The notes beneath the pieces are model-generated. The model saw only the letters and a program-made list of their open reading frames with translations. It searched no databases and was not told the origin of the DNA. Of a stretch of 64,000 bases of DNA, positions 33,922-42,982 are shown in pieces. The translations under genes and the position numbers were made by a program. The DNA comes from Psychrobacillus sp044762745 (GTDB lineage: Bacteria > Bacillota > Bacilli > Bacillales_A > Planococcaceae). The stretch is from assembly GCF_044762745.1 (NCBI RefSeq), contig NZ_JBIWEX010000001.1, positions 332,629-396,628 on the forward strand. The letters run 5' to 3'. How positions within the stretch are numbered: position 1 is the first letter of the stretch; every line of letters begins with the position of its first letter.

Positions 33922-34272
33922 TCTACCTAAAAAATAGCCAAGAAATGCAAGCGCCAATCCTCCTACGTAAGTAATGACAAAGTATATCAACCATTTTCGC
34001 GGATATTTTTGAAGGATGAACAGTTCTTTATGGAGAGTAGAAAAAGTGGTAAAAGCACCTAGAAAACCAGTCCCAATAAGTAAAGTATAAATATCCTTTA
34101 AGCCAATACTCATGATAAATCCGAGGAGGAATGAACCGAGGAGATTAACAGTAAGTGTTCCTAAAGGCAAACGATGCTCAAGTGTTTTGTTCAACTTTTG
34201 GGACATATAGTATCTAGCTACTGTCCCTAAAAATCCACCAGCTCCTACGGCAATCATGTAGTAAAAATTCAT
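33919..34272 (-). CDS. crcB2: Fluoride channel subunit CrcB/Fluc
   Basis: 117 aa from ATG at 34272, which overlaps the upstream crcB gene's stop (ATGA). Four transmembrane helices with GGFLGTVARYYMSQ near the start, NLLGSFLLGF and GFLGAFTTFSTL, the Fluc pore signature. Pairs of different Fluc genes are usual in Bacilli and form antiparallel hetero- or homodimers exporting fluoride. Confidence 0.92.
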   Translation of the reverse strand: MNFYYMIAVGAGGFLGTVARYYMSQKLNKTLEHRLPLGTLTVNLLGSFLLGFIMSIGLKDIYTLLIGTGFLGAFTTFSTLHKELFILQKYPRKWLIYFVITYVGGLALAFLGYFLGR

Positions 34273-34625
34273 TCTTCCACCTCTTTTTTCCAACCTAAAT
34301 TGCTCATGACTGTTCCCCCAACTATGCTTAAAACGATATAAACGAAAGCAAATAACACTTTTTCTTGTTCAAATAACTTCACGGTCTCCACACTAAATGC
34401 AGAAAAAGTCGTAAACGCTCCTATAAATCCGTTCCCAATCACGGTCTTTAACTGACTAGAAATTCGAAATACTCTAGAAGTTAAATATGCTAGAGTATAG
34501 CAACCAACTAAATTTATGACTAATGTAGCAAAAGGAAAATGAGTATCTGGAAAAAGGATGAGCCCCACTAAATATCGTGAAATTGCACCTAATGCACCTG
34601 CTAAACCTACGTAAATATAAATCAT
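34269..34625 (-). CDS. crcB1: Fluoride channel subunit CrcB/Fluc
   Basis: 118 aa, four transmembrane helices, with GALGAISRYLVG, NLVGCYTLAYL and GFIGAFTTFSAFSVE. First gene of a translationally coupled pair. I found no fluoride riboswitch upstream, so expression is probably constitutive or read through from ald. Confidence 0.92.
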   Translation of the reverse strand: MIYIYVGLAGALGAISRYLVGLILFPDTHFPFATLVINLVGCYTLAYLTSRVFRISSQLKTVIGNGFIGAFTTFSAFSVETVKLFEQEKVLFAFVYIVLSIVGGTVMSNLGWKKEVEE

Positions 34626-34654
34626 TTATCCAACTCCATTATTGTGCAAAATTA

Positions 34655-34692
34655 GAAATCACCCAAATCCTTTTAAAGACTTGGGCGATAAT
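34655..34692 (-). terminator. Terminator of ald
   Basis: TCGCCCAAGTC / GATTTGGGTGA stem followed by TTTCTAATTTT on the minus strand. Confidence 0.75.
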
Positions 34693-34703
34693 TTATACTA
34701 CTA

Positions 34704-35819
34704 TTAGTTCAAAAGAGTTGCAACATCTACATAAGGTAACCCCTGTGCTTCTGCTACTGCTTTGAACGTGACATGTCCTGCTAATGTATTAATACCTTTT
34801 TGTAAAGCTAGATTATCTAAACAAGCTTGTTTATACCCTTTATTTGCAATTTGAAGTGCATAAGGAACAGTGGCATTAATTAGTGCCATTGTAGACGTTC
34901 TAGGAACTGCTCCTGGCATATTTGCTACAGCGTAATGCACAACACCATGCTTTTCATATGTTGGATTATCATGTGTTGTAATTCGGTCAGAGGTTTCGAA
35001 AATTCCACCTTGATCAATGGCAATATCAATAACAACAGACCCTGGAGTCATCGATTTAATCATTTCTTCTGAAACAAGCTTCGGTGCTTTTGCCCCCGGA
35101 ATAAGAACTGCTCCGATAACTAAATCCGCTTCTTTTACTGCTTCTCCAATATTATATGGGTTAGAAATTAATGTTTGTACATTACTTCCAAATAAATCTT
35201 CCAACTGACGAAGGCGATCTGGATTTAAGTCAATAATCGTTACTTGTGCGCCCATACCTAAAGCCACTCTAGCGGCATTTGTTCCAGCAATACCACCACC
35301 TACTATAGCTACCTTCGCCCTTGGAACTCCTGGCACCCCACCAAGCAGTATCCCTTTCCCACCGTTAATCTGTTCTAAATATTGGGCACCAATTTGAGTT
35401 GCCATACGCCCAGCTACTTCACTCATCGGTGATAATAATGGGAGTGTATTGTTAGAAAGCTGAACCGTTTCGTACGCTATAGCTGTTACTTTCTTTTCTA
35501 GAAGTACTCTTGTCAAATCTTCTTCTGGTGCTAAATGTAAATATGTGAAAAGAATAGATTCTTCTCGAATAAGATCAAATTCTTCGTGTGTTGGTTCTTT
35601 TACTTTCATCACCATTTCTTGGTCCCATGCTTCTTGTGCCGTTTGAACAATAGTTGCCCCGGCATCCGTATAATCTTGATCTGTAAAGCTTGAACCTAAT
35701 CCAGCACCTGTTTCAATATATACTTCATGATTAAAATGCGTTAAACTTACTACCCCTGCCGGTGTCATTGCAACACGATTTTCATTGTTTTTCGTTTCTT
35801 TTGGAATTCCAATACGCAT
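34704..35819 (-). CDS. ald: Alanine dehydrogenase
   Basis: NAD-dependent reversible deamination of L-alanine to pyruvate, important for alanine use and sporulation in Bacillus. 371 aa with MRIGIPKETKNNENRVA at the start, catalytic Lys/His in MKVKEP and FTYLHLA, and the Rossmann motif GGGIAGTNAARVALGMGAQVTIID near 175-195. The C-terminal NTLAGHVTF motif is typical. Confidence 0.96.
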   Translation of the reverse strand: MRIGIPKETKNNENRVAMTPAGVVSLTHFNHEVYIETGAGLGSSFTDQDYTDAGATIVQTAQEAWDQEMVMKVKEPTHEEFDLIREESILFTYLHLAPEEDLTRVLLEKKVTAIAYETVQLSNNTLPLLSPMSEVAGRMATQIGAQYLEQINGGKGILLGGVPGVPRAKVAIVGGGIAGTNAARVALGMGAQVTIIDLNPDRLRQLEDLFGSNVQTLISNPYNIGEAVKEADLVIGAVLIPGAKAPKLVSEEMIKSMTPGSVVIDIAIDQGGIFETSDRITTHDNPTYEKHGVVHYAVANMPGAVPRTSTMALINATVPYALQIANKGYKQACLDNLALQKGINTLAGHVTFKAVAEAQGLPYVDVATLLN

Positions 35820-36046
35820 TTCTATATCCCCCTATGTAATACGATATTGTTGGATGAATGATTCGTCTAGCAACGTAAATCATTTTCGAACAATTCCATT
35901 TTATCACTTCTATATTCATAATGCTTCAATAATTTAAATAATAAAATCTCATATACCTATTTCTATAAAAATAAATAATGAAAAAAGCAGGAATATGCTA
36001 ATTAATATCGAAATATAAATATATAAAGAACAAGGAGGTTTTAATC

Positions 36047-36499
36047 ATGACATTGAAATATAAACAAATTCTAGTTGCTGTCGATGGTTCAAAAGAGGCG
36101 GAATATGCATTTAAAAAATCAGCTTCTATTGCTGCACGAAACAATGCAACATTAAATCTAGTAAATATCATCGATACAAGATCATTTGCTGCCATAGAAG
36201 CATATGATCGCTCTATTGCAGAAAGAGCGCAAGCGTTTGCAGAGGATTTGCTTGATAAGTATAAAACAGAGGCAAATGCTGTCGGAGTGCAAAATGTAAA
36301 TATTATTGTGGACTATGGTTCACCTAAAACAATGATTTCGAAAGACCTTGCGAAAAAAGTGGAAGCAGATTTAATTATCTGTGGTGCTACTGGTCTTAAT
36401 GCAATGGAAAGATTTCTAATCGGTAGTGTATCTGAGTATATCGTACGCTCAGCAACATGCGACGTATTAGTAGTTCGCACAGAAGAAATACCGGATTAA
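36047..36499 (+). CDS. Universal stress protein (UspA family)
   Basis: 150 aa, single Usp domain. ATP-binding pattern ILVAVDGS at the N-terminus and GATGLNAMERFLIGSVSEYI (G-x2-G-x9-G-S) near the C-terminus mark the nucleotide-binding branch. Strong AAGGAGG site. Monocistronic with its own terminator. Confidence 0.93.
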   Translation: MTLKYKQILVAVDGSKEAEYAFKKSASIAARNNATLNLVNIIDTRSFAAIEAYDRSIAERAQAFAEDLLDKYKTEANAVGVQNVNIIVDYGSPKTMISKDLAKKVEADLIICGATGLNAMERFLIGSVSEYIVRSATCDVLVVRTEEIPD

Positions 36500-36526
36500 T
36501 TGAAAACGCATTGGTTGTTATAAATG

Positions 36527-36574
36527 AAAAGTGTGTAGGGGTGCGTCTTTAACACATCTCTACACACTTTTTTC
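36527..36574 (+). terminator. Terminator of the universal stress protein gene
   Basis: AAAAGTGTGTAG / CTACACACTTTT stem ending in TTTTTTC. Confidence 0.88.
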
Positions 36575-36592
36575 GAGTAATGCTATACTTTC

Positions 36593-37522
36593 TTATTTTG
36601 CGTTTTCTTCTTGCCATATGTCTATTTTTTGGAAGAACAATTCCATCGCTTCTTTATTCGTCATATTCGGAACTTTTGCAAGCAACACTTCCCGTGGAGC
36701 TTTTAATTCTTCGCTTTTCTTTTGCAAAATCAACAAGCTTTTCTCTTGTCCTTTTGTTTTAAAAATAGAAGCTGGGAATTGAATGACCGCTTGAATCCAT
36801 CCATTTTCTTTAATAAATTTATGAAGTTGTGGCGCTTGTTTAGATTCAAAAATAGTGTTCGGCACTAAAAAGTATAAATATCCACCTGGCTTTACATGCT
36901 TCATCGATTGTTCGATGAACAAATGATGTGCATAAGACATTTCCTCTTCACTATGCAAAAAATAGTCCTGGGCTGTTTCATTATCTGGATAATATCCAAC
37001 TGGTAAATCACTTACTACTATATCTACAGGATCTATCAATAATGGTTTTAAAGCATCTTGTCGGAAGAGTTGAATATCATGTGCAAGCAATTCACCAGTT
37101 TGGGCAGCTAATTGAATTAATAACTCATCAATCTCTACACCGTATGCTTCATTTTCAGTAGACAGTGCATTCATCACTGTATAAAGCAAATTTCCTGTTC
37201 CAAATGCTGGATCCAAAATGGATAAGTCTTTTTTACTTTTGGTCATTTCTTTTACGAAATAACTTACTAGAAGTCCAATTGCATCTGGTGTCATTTGGTG
37301 ATTCACTTGAGCAGTTGTCTTCATACCTTTTAAAATTGCCAGTTGAATTGCTTTTCGAATTTGTTCTTTCGTCGGATTCGCGACTACTGGTACTTTTTTC
37401 TCTTCTAGCCATAATTCTAGTGCATATACTATCCCTTCTAAATAGGTAGCAGATTGTTGTTCTTCTATAAACGTGCTTTCTTGATCAATAAACGTAAAAA
37501 TTTGTTCTACATTTGTGTGCAT
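36593..37522 (-). CDS. ytxK: YtxK, N6-adenine methyltransferase-like protein
   Basis: 309 aa from ATG at 37522 (GAGGG eight bases upstream). The fold is that of class I SAM-dependent adenine methyltransferases of the type I HsdM kind: an N-terminal helical part, SAM motif LDPAFGTGNLLYTV near 108 and acidic VEIDELL. Motif IV, usually NPPY/F, reads SDLPVGYY, so the catalytic Asn and first Pro are altered. No specificity subunit or restriction gene is nearby. In B. subtilis the gene also follows tpx. It is probably not a DNA modification enzyme; the function is unknown. Confidence 0.88.
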   Translation of the reverse strand: MHTNVEQIFTFIDQESTFIEEQQSATYLEGIVYALELWLEEKKVPVVANPTKEQIRKAIQLAILKGMKTTAQVNHQMTPDAIGLLVSYFVKEMTKSKKDLSILDPAFGTGNLLYTVMNALSTENEAYGVEIDELLIQLAAQTGELLAHDIQLFRQDALKPLLIDPVDIVVSDLPVGYYPDNETAQDYFLHSEEEMSYAHHLFIEQSMKHVKPGGYLYFLVPNTIFESKQAPQLHKFIKENGWIQAVIQFPASIFKTKGQEKSLLILQKKSEELKAPREVLLAKVPNMTNKEAMELFFQKIDIWQEENAK

Positions 37523-37540
37523 ATATACATCCCTCAAATA

Positions 37541-37635
37541 AAACCCACTTAACTAGAATTAGCAGGGAGCTTAAGCTCCCTGCTAATTCTAGTCTAAGCC
37601 TCAAACTGCCAATACAAAATTGAATAAGTGGGTTT
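37541..37635. repeat. Nested palindrome between tpx and ytxK
   Basis: Outer 11-bp inverted repeats AAACCCACTTA (37541-37551) and TAAGTGGGTTT (37625-37635) enclose a perfect 40-bp palindrome at 37553-37592 (20-bp arms, no loop, centre AGCTTAAGCT). T-rich sequence follows on both strands. It could be the tpx terminator, as well as a hairpin just in front of the ytxK ribosome binding site, or a small terminal-inverted-repeat element. Confidence 0.85.
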
Positions 37636-37644
37636 GTTTTTTAT

Positions 37645-38154
37645 TTATTTGTTTGTTGCTTCTTTTACAGCTTCTAACGCCTTATCATAATCTGGATGTT
37701 CTGTTCCTTCGCTAACATATTCTGCATAAGTAACAACATCATTTTTGTCCACTACGAATACAGAACGTGCTAGTAAACGTAATTCTTTCATACCAACACC
37801 GAATGCCTCTGCGAATGAAAAGTCACGGTGATCAGAAAGCGTTTGAATAGCATCTGCAGCATTTGCACCACACCAACGTTTTTGAGCAAACGGCAAGTCA
37901 ACAGAGATTGTTAAAATCACCACATCATCACCTAAACTAGCAGCAGCTTCATTGAATTTGTTTGTTTGTATTGAACAAACACCTGTATCTAAAGATGGGA
38001 CTACACTGATCAAACGTACTTTACCTGCAGAATCTTGTAGCGTTACAGGTGATAAATCATTTGCTAACACCGTAAAGTTAGGTGCTTTTTCTCCTACTAC
38101 TACTTCTTGACCAACTAAAGTTACAGGATTGTTTTTAAATGTTACTTGTGCCAT
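37645..38154 (-). CDS. tpx: Thiol peroxidase (atypical 2-Cys peroxiredoxin)
   Basis: Reduces hydrogen and alkyl peroxides with thioredoxin. 169 aa with peroxidatic Cys60 in SLDTGVCSIQT and resolving Cys95 in KRWCGA, the standard Tpx spacing. Strong AAGGAGG site. Upstream of ytxK, separated from it by a large palindrome. Confidence 0.96.
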   Translation of the reverse strand: MAQVTFKNNPVTLVGQEVVVGEKAPNFTVLANDLSPVTLQDSAGKVRLISVVPSLDTGVCSIQTNKFNEAAASLGDDVVILTISVDLPFAQKRWCGANAADAIQTLSDHRDFSFAEAFGVGMKELRLLARSVFVVDKNDVVTYAEYVSEGTEHPDYDKALEAVKEATNK

Positions 38155-38190
38155 AAATATGTAGCCTCCTTTTTCATTACCTTCATCTTA

Positions 38191-38772
38191 CTAGAATACG
38201 TTCTGTTCTTGCAACTCTTTTGCAACCGCAGGATGTTCATATACATGTTTTTCAGTTTTATCATAGACTGATTCGTGAACAACTAACGTATCTGCGATAA
38301 AATCATGAATTGCTTGTTTTTTCGGTGTAAACGCGACTGCTAGATAGGGAAGATTTAAAGGAATAATAGAGATAAGTCTCCCGATCCATTCTCTAAAAAG
38401 AACTGTCCCCCATGTTAGTTTAGCTCCATTTTTTGAAACAACACGAATACCGAATATCATTTTCCCAACTGTTTGACTACAAAATTTAGTCATTAAAACA
38501 AAATAGGCATAGAAAAGAAGCGCAGTAATAAGGCTAAATGGCGCATACCAAACTGGATTATTTAGCTCTAATGAGAAAAGTCGAAATACAGGTTTGATGA
38601 TCAACATACCGATGGAAGCTAATATGAGGATATCCGCCGTGTAAGCCCAAAATCGAATCCAAAAACCAGCAGCTTTATGCTCATATTCCACCGTACGATG
38701 AACAACTACTTGCTCAGTTTGCAGTGCTTTTTCTTGCACGTTTTGTTCATCTGGCTGTATAATCTCACTCAT
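38191..38772 (-). CDS. yteJ: RDD-family membrane protein (YteJ-like)
   Basis: 193 aa: a hydrophilic N-terminal 35 residues, then an RDD domain with three to four transmembrane helices (GFWIRFWAYTADILILASIG, and TVGKMIFGIRVVSKNG), then a charged tail. It lies 12 bp after sppA; the sppA-yteJ pair is the same in B. subtilis, where YteJ modulates SppA in lantibiotic resistance. Inferred to play the same role here. Confidence 0.88.
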   Translation of the reverse strand: MSEIIQPDEQNVQEKALQTEQVVVHRTVEYEHKAAGFWIRFWAYTADILILASIGMLIIKPVFRLFSLELNNPVWYAPFSLITALLFYAYFVLMTKFCSQTVGKMIFGIRVVSKNGAKLTWGTVLFREWIGRLISIIPLNLPYLAVAFTPKKQAIHDFIADTLVVHESVYDKTEKHVYEHPAVAKELQEQNVF

Positions 38773-38784
38773 TTAAATCCCTCC

Positions 38785-39798
38785 TTAATTATTTCCATAT
38801 AGGTACATCATTTTAGGTGCATTATTATCAGCGATTAACTTTCCGATCAGTTTTGTTTCCATATCAACACCTAATAATGATTGTGCTTTCATCTTAAATA
38901 ATGAACCAAAACTTTGGGAATGACTATATTCAAACACTTCCGCATTTTCTAGGTCATAATCTGTTTTAATCGCCGCAATTACGTCTTCTAAAAATCCAAA
39001 ATCGTCAGCAAGTCCTGCTTCGATGGCTTGTCGACCATTGACGATTCGACCATCTGCTATTTTTTTCACTTCTGCTTCCGTCATATTTCGACCTTGTTCA
39101 ATAATATCGACAAATTCTTCATAAGAATCATTTAGCATTTCCTGCATCATATTTCTTTCTACTTCTGTCATTTCTCTCGTTGGACTCATAATGTCTTTAT
39201 AAGGACCTGATTTAATCGTTACAAATTCGACGCCGTATTTTTCAGCTAATTTTCCATAGTTAATACTTTGCATAATAACACCAATGGATCCTGTCATCGT
39301 TTCTTTATTGACAAAGATTTTATCAGCTGATGCTGAAATATAATATCCTCCTGATGCTGCCATACTGCCCATCGATACATAAATTGGTTTTTCTGTTTCT
39401 TCTTGTATTTCTCTAATTTCGCGGTAAATTTCTGCAGATTCTACAACACCACCACCAGGAGAATTAACTTGGAGGACAATTGCTTTTACTGAGTCGTCCG
39501 CTTTTACTTGTTCTAATTGTTGTAAAAAGAATTGGTGATTGTATCCTTCTGCAGCAAAAAGAGAAGTAGTACTCCCAGTATCTTGTATTACTCCATCGAC
39601 TTTTAATAATGCGATACGCTCATTCATACTGCCATCTTCTAATACCGTTTCGAAAAAATCGGCACTAGAAACAGCCGCAAACTCATCTAACATAGTACTC
39701 CAGTCCTTTGAAAATATACTAGACATCGTATTGACGCCTAAAGAAATAACTAATAATACAGATGCTCCTAAAATAGCAAACCATCGTTTTGTATTCAT
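38785..39798 (-). CDS. sppA: Signal peptide peptidase SppA
   Basis: Membrane serine protease cleaving leftover signal peptides. 337 aa, one N-terminal membrane anchor (about 6-26), and S49-family domain with the catalytic Ser149 (SMAASGGYY) and Lys201 (GPYKDIMSP) at the spacing of the B. subtilis Ser-Lys dyad. First gene of sppA-yteJ. Confidence 0.94.
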   Translation of the reverse strand: MNTKRWFAILGASVLLVISLGVNTMSSIFSKDWSTMLDEFAAVSSADFFETVLEDGSMNERIALLKVDGVIQDTGSTTSLFAAEGYNHQFFLQQLEQVKADDSVKAIVLQVNSPGGGVVESAEIYREIREIQEETEKPIYVSMGSMAASGGYYISASADKIFVNKETMTGSIGVIMQSINYGKLAEKYGVEFVTIKSGPYKDIMSPTREMTEVERNMMQEMLNDSYEEFVDIIEQGRNMTEAEVKKIADGRIVNGRQAIEAGLADDFGFLEDVIAAIKTDYDLENAEVFEYSHSQSFGSLFKMKAQSLLGVDMETKLIGKLIADNNAPKMMYLYGNN

Positions 39799-39877
39799 AT
39801 ACTATTTTCCTCCTTTTGGTATTCTCTTTACTTACGTAAATAATAGCTAAATGTTTCACAAATCGTTAAAATAAATT

Positions 39878-40774
39878 CTATTTACGTTTCCGCACTTCCA
39901 TAATTTTCGAGGCAGTAAACAATATAAGTGCACACCAAATAAATGAAAAAGACAAAAACTCGATTTTACTAAACTGTTCTTTATAGATGATGACACCGAT
40001 TAAAAGCATTAGCGTTGGTGCTATGTATTGTATAAATCCAGACATGTACAATGGAATTTTTTTTGTTCCTTTAGCAAATAAGATAAGTGGAACAGCAGTT
40101 GCAACACCTGTTAACAAAAGCAATATCACTGTCAGCATATCCGTTGAAAAAAATACAGCTTTCCCGGTCGCAACTAAGTATGCAAAATATATTAGTGCTA
40201 CTGGTAGGACGAAGAAAGTTTCAATCGTTAACCCTCTAAGCGCATCCACTTTTAACGTCTTTTTAATCAATCCATAAAAAGCGAATGTAATCGCTAATGA
40301 AAAAGAAATCCATGGTACTTGACCATAGGAAATAGATAAAATGAGTACGCCGATAGCTGCAATTATTACGGCTAATACTTGTGCTCTTGATAATTTTTCT
40401 TTTAAAAAGATAATTCCGAGTAAGACGGAAAGCAATGGATTAATGTAATAACCTAGACTCGTTTGAACTATGTATCCTGCATTCACAGCGTAGATGAATA
40501 TAAACCAATTTCCAGTTACTAAATAGGAAGCAAGCACTAAACTCCAAAAAGCTTTTCGGTCCTTCCATAATTCCTGTATATCCATTACGAGCTGCTTATA
40601 ATTCCGACCAATGACAACAAGTAACAAAGTAAATACGAAGGACCAAATAACACGACCTGCTAAGATTTCATCACTCGACACATGATTGAGTAACTTCCAA
40701 AAGATTGGCATGAATCCCCATAAAACATATGCAACTGCAACTATAATAATTCCTTGTTTTTCTTCTTTTTGCAC
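39878..40774 (-). CDS. rarD: EamA/RarD-family transporter
   Basis: 298 aa with ten predicted transmembrane helices. The RarD signature GIIIVAVAYVLWGFMPIFWKLL is at the N-terminus, with GYIVQTSLGYYINPLLSVLLG in the middle. The substrate of RarD proteins is unsettled. It stands alone between sppA and the acyl-CoA synthetase gene. Confidence 0.88.
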   Translation of the reverse strand: MQKEEKQGIIIVAVAYVLWGFMPIFWKLLNHVSSDEILAGRVIWSFVFTLLLVVIGRNYKQLVMDIQELWKDRKAFWSLVLASYLVTGNWFIFIYAVNAGYIVQTSLGYYINPLLSVLLGIIFLKEKLSRAQVLAVIIAAIGVLILSISYGQVPWISFSLAITFAFYGLIKKTLKVDALRGLTIETFFVLPVALIYFAYLVATGKAVFFSTDMLTVILLLLTGVATAVPLILFAKGTKKIPLYMSGFIQYIAPTLMLLIGVIIYKEQFSKIEFLSFSFIWCALILFTASKIMEVRKRK

Positions 40775-40850
40775 TTCCCCATCTCCTTATTTTTTCCACG
40801 CGAAAATAATAGATTCATTATATTGCTTTAACGAATTAAAGTAAACAGGA

Positions 40851-40885
40851 AAAACACGGAGAACATTAGTCCTCCGCGTTTTCTT
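40851..40885 (-). terminator. Terminator of the acyl-CoA synthetase gene
   Basis: AACGCGGAGGAC / GTTCTCCGTGTT stem followed by TTTCCTGTTT on the minus strand. Confidence 0.82.
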
Positions 40886-40904
40886 ATTTTTATAATAGGT
40901 GCTT

Positions 40905-42473
40905 TTATTGTTTTCTTTGTCTTAACTCGACTCTTCTAATTTTTCCGGAAGTTGTTTTCGGTAATTCTTTTACGAACTCTATTTCTCTAGGATACTTATA
41001 TGGAGCAGTGATAGTTTTCACATGATCTTGGAGTTCTTTCACTAATTCAGGTGAACCTTCATTAGCCGGGTCAAGTAGGACAACAAAAGCTTTTACAATT
41101 GTTCCTCGGATTTCATTTGGACTACCAATTACAGCGCATTCCTGCACTGCTGGATGTTTTGTTAAAGCGTCTTCTACTTCAAAAGGTCCAATGGTGTAGC
41201 CTGAACTAATAATGATATCGTCACTTCTACCTTCAAACCAAAAATAGCCATCCTCATCTTTTTTTGCTTGGTCACCTGTTACATAATAGTCGCCCCTAAA
41301 TTGCATCGCAGTACGTTCAGGATCTTTTAAATATTCCTTAAAGAGTGCTGGTGTTTCTATATGCACTGCAATATCTCCTACTTCACCTGGGGCACAAATT
41401 TCTCCATGTTCATTAATAATTTCTACTGTATTCCCTGGAGTCGGTTTCCCCATAGAACCCGGTTTAGCTTCCATTCCTTTCATCGTTCCAACGAGCAATG
41501 TATTTTCTGTTTGACCATATCCATCGCGGACCTCAAGATTGAAATTTTTTGCGAAAATATCAATTACTTCTCTATTTAGTGGTTCCCCAGCAGAAACTGC
41601 GCTATGAAGGGAAGAAAGATCATAATTCGTTAAGCCTTCTACTTTTGCCATAATTCTATATTCGGTTGGGGTGCAACAAAGCACATTTACTTTTTTCTTT
41701 TGAATATTATTTAAATACGTATTTGGTTCAAATTTCCCGTTGTATACATATCCAGTTGCACCACTTCCAAGAACCGCGAGAAACGGGCTCCAAATCCATT
41801 TTTGCCACCCTGGACTTGCAGTTGCCCAAACGACATCTCCTTCTTGTATACTTAGCCAATTTGGTCCAGATGTACGTAAATGTGCATATGCCCAAGCATG
41901 CGTATGTACCACACCTTTTGGATTTCCAGTTGTCCCACTTGTATATGAAATGAATGCCATATCGTCTTTTAGTGTATCTACTAATTGAAAAATATCATCT
42001 TCACTAGACATTTCATCTGTTAAGGACTTCCAACAATCTTGACTATTTCCAATTACAAATAATAGTTTATCGTCTAAGTTTGATACTTCGTTAAATTGGT
42101 CCAAAAATGGTTCATATGCAATAATCGCTTTTGCTCCACTATGAACAAGTCGATATTCAATATCTTTTGCTCTTAGCATTTCTGAACTCGGTATAACAAC
42201 TAATCCGGCTTTTAAAGCTGCTACGTATACTTCGTATGCTTCTATTAATCGAGGTACCATCACTAGTACGATATCCCCTTTTTTAAGGCCATTTCGAGTA
42301 AATACATTTGCAATTTTGTTCGCTCGTTGGATTAACTGTTTATAAGTGCTCTTTTTTGTTTCTCCTTTTTCGGACTCCCAAATAAGCGCTAATTTTTCTT
42401 CGTTTATACTATATTTTTCAAACTCAGTTACTAAGTTATAATGCGCTGGTGCGATCAAATCTTGTTTGTTCAA
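40905..42473 (-). CDS. Acyl-CoA synthetase, AMP-forming (YtcI/medium-chain type)
   Basis: 522 aa of the ANL superfamily: ATP site SYTSGTTGNPKGVVHTH (about 176-192), DGYGQTENT, the hinge WFEGRSDDIIISSGY and C-terminal catalytic Lys in TTSGKIRR. It resembles the acetyl/medium-chain group and B. subtilis YtcI. It activates a carboxylic acid to its CoA thioester; the chain length is not readable. The start is a TTG at 42473, seven bases after GGAGG. A SASP gene lies upstream across repeat R4. Confidence 0.85.
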   Translation of the reverse strand: MNKQDLIAPAHYNLVTEFEKYSINEEKLALIWESEKGETKKSTYKQLIQRANKIANVFTRNGLKKGDIVLVMVPRLIEAYEVYVAALKAGLVVIPSSEMLRAKDIEYRLVHSGAKAIIAYEPFLDQFNEVSNLDDKLLFVIGNSQDCWKSLTDEMSSEDDIFQLVDTLKDDMAFISYTSGTTGNPKGVVHTHAWAYAHLRTSGPNWLSIQEGDVVWATASPGWQKWIWSPFLAVLGSGATGYVYNGKFEPNTYLNNIQKKKVNVLCCTPTEYRIMAKVEGLTNYDLSSLHSAVSAGEPLNREVIDIFAKNFNLEVRDGYGQTENTLLVGTMKGMEAKPGSMGKPTPGNTVEIINEHGEICAPGEVGDIAVHIETPALFKEYLKDPERTAMQFRGDYYVTGDQAKKDEDGYFWFEGRSDDIIISSGYTIGPFEVEDALTKHPAVQECAVIGSPNEIRGTIVKAFVVLLDPANEGSPELVKELQDHVKTITAPYKYPREIEFVKELPKTTSGKIRRVELRQRKQ

Positions 42474-42571
42474 AATTATTCCTCCTCTACATATTATACT
42501 AATTATAAAGGATGTTATTAGATTGTTAAATATAAAAATAACTTTCTGAATATATAGCGGTTACCATTTTC

Positions 42572-42635
42572 AGGAATAGTGTGTCATAGTTAGTTACCGC
42601 TTGGATCTCCGCTGCAACGCGGACGCATTATCTCT
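42572..42635. repeat. Palindromic repeat element R4 (short form)
   Basis: 64 bp, ends AGGAATAGTGTGTC and GACGCATTATCTCT. 44 bp of it (42572-42615) are the reverse complement of the right side of R2 with two mismatches, so the two copies are in opposite orientation. Confidence 0.85.
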
Positions 42636-42656
42636 ATACTGTTCATTTCACACACA

Positions 42657-42686
42657 ATAAACCGGTAGCCTAAGCTACCGGTTTAC
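42657..42686 (-). terminator. Terminator of the SASP gene
   Basis: TAAACCGGTAG / CTACCGGTTTA perfect stem followed by TTGTG on the minus strand; a short U-tract. Confidence 0.75.
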
Positions 42687-42694
42687 CTGCTTTC

Positions 42695-42901
42695 TTATTT
42701 ACTATAACCGTCCATTTGTGATTGGGCTTGTCGCACTAATCGCTTTGTAATTTCTCCGCCTACGGATCCGTTGGCACGCGATGATGCGTCAGCTCCTAAT
42801 TGTACTCCAAACTCTTGAGCAATTTCATATTTCATTTGATCAATCGCTTGTCTTACTCCTGGAACTAAAAGTTGATTTGAGTTATTATTGTTGTTTGACA
42901 T
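42695..42901 (-). CDS. Alpha/beta-type small acid-soluble spore protein
   Basis: Coats and protects spore DNA, and is degraded at germination. 68 aa from ATG at 42901 after AAGGAGG. Shows both family signatures: KYEIAQEFGV (GPR protease cleavage region between Glu and Ile/Phe) and RANGSVGGEITKRLVRQAQ. An Asn-rich N-terminus. A forespore sigma-G type promoter lies upstream. This gene shows that the organism sporulates. Confidence 0.95.
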   Translation of the reverse strand: MSNNNNNSNQLLVPGVRQAIDQMKYEIAQEFGVQLGADASSRANGSVGGEITKRLVRQAQSQMDGYSK

Positions 42902-42923
42902 GTCTCTCACCTCCTTGTGAATT

Positions 42924-42952
42924 TAGAATGGTCGTTTTCTCTAAATTCATAC
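42924..42952 (-). promoter_or_regulatory. Putative sigma-G promoter of the SASP gene
   Basis: On the minus strand GTATG (42948-42952), 17 bp, CATTCTA (42924-42930), matching the sigma-G consensus gYATR-N17/18-cATnnTA at every listed position. Confidence 0.75.
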
Positions 42953-42982
42953 ATGAGGTGAAAAGGTATATTTTTCTACTTT

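Noticed and set aside
34626..34703. Fluoride riboswitch before the crcB pair
   Set aside because: The gap holds only the ald terminator; the conserved fluoride riboswitch sequence is not seen.
36593..37522. YtxK as part of a restriction-modification system
   Set aside because: No specificity or endonuclease genes nearby, altered catalytic motif, and conserved housekeeping synteny.
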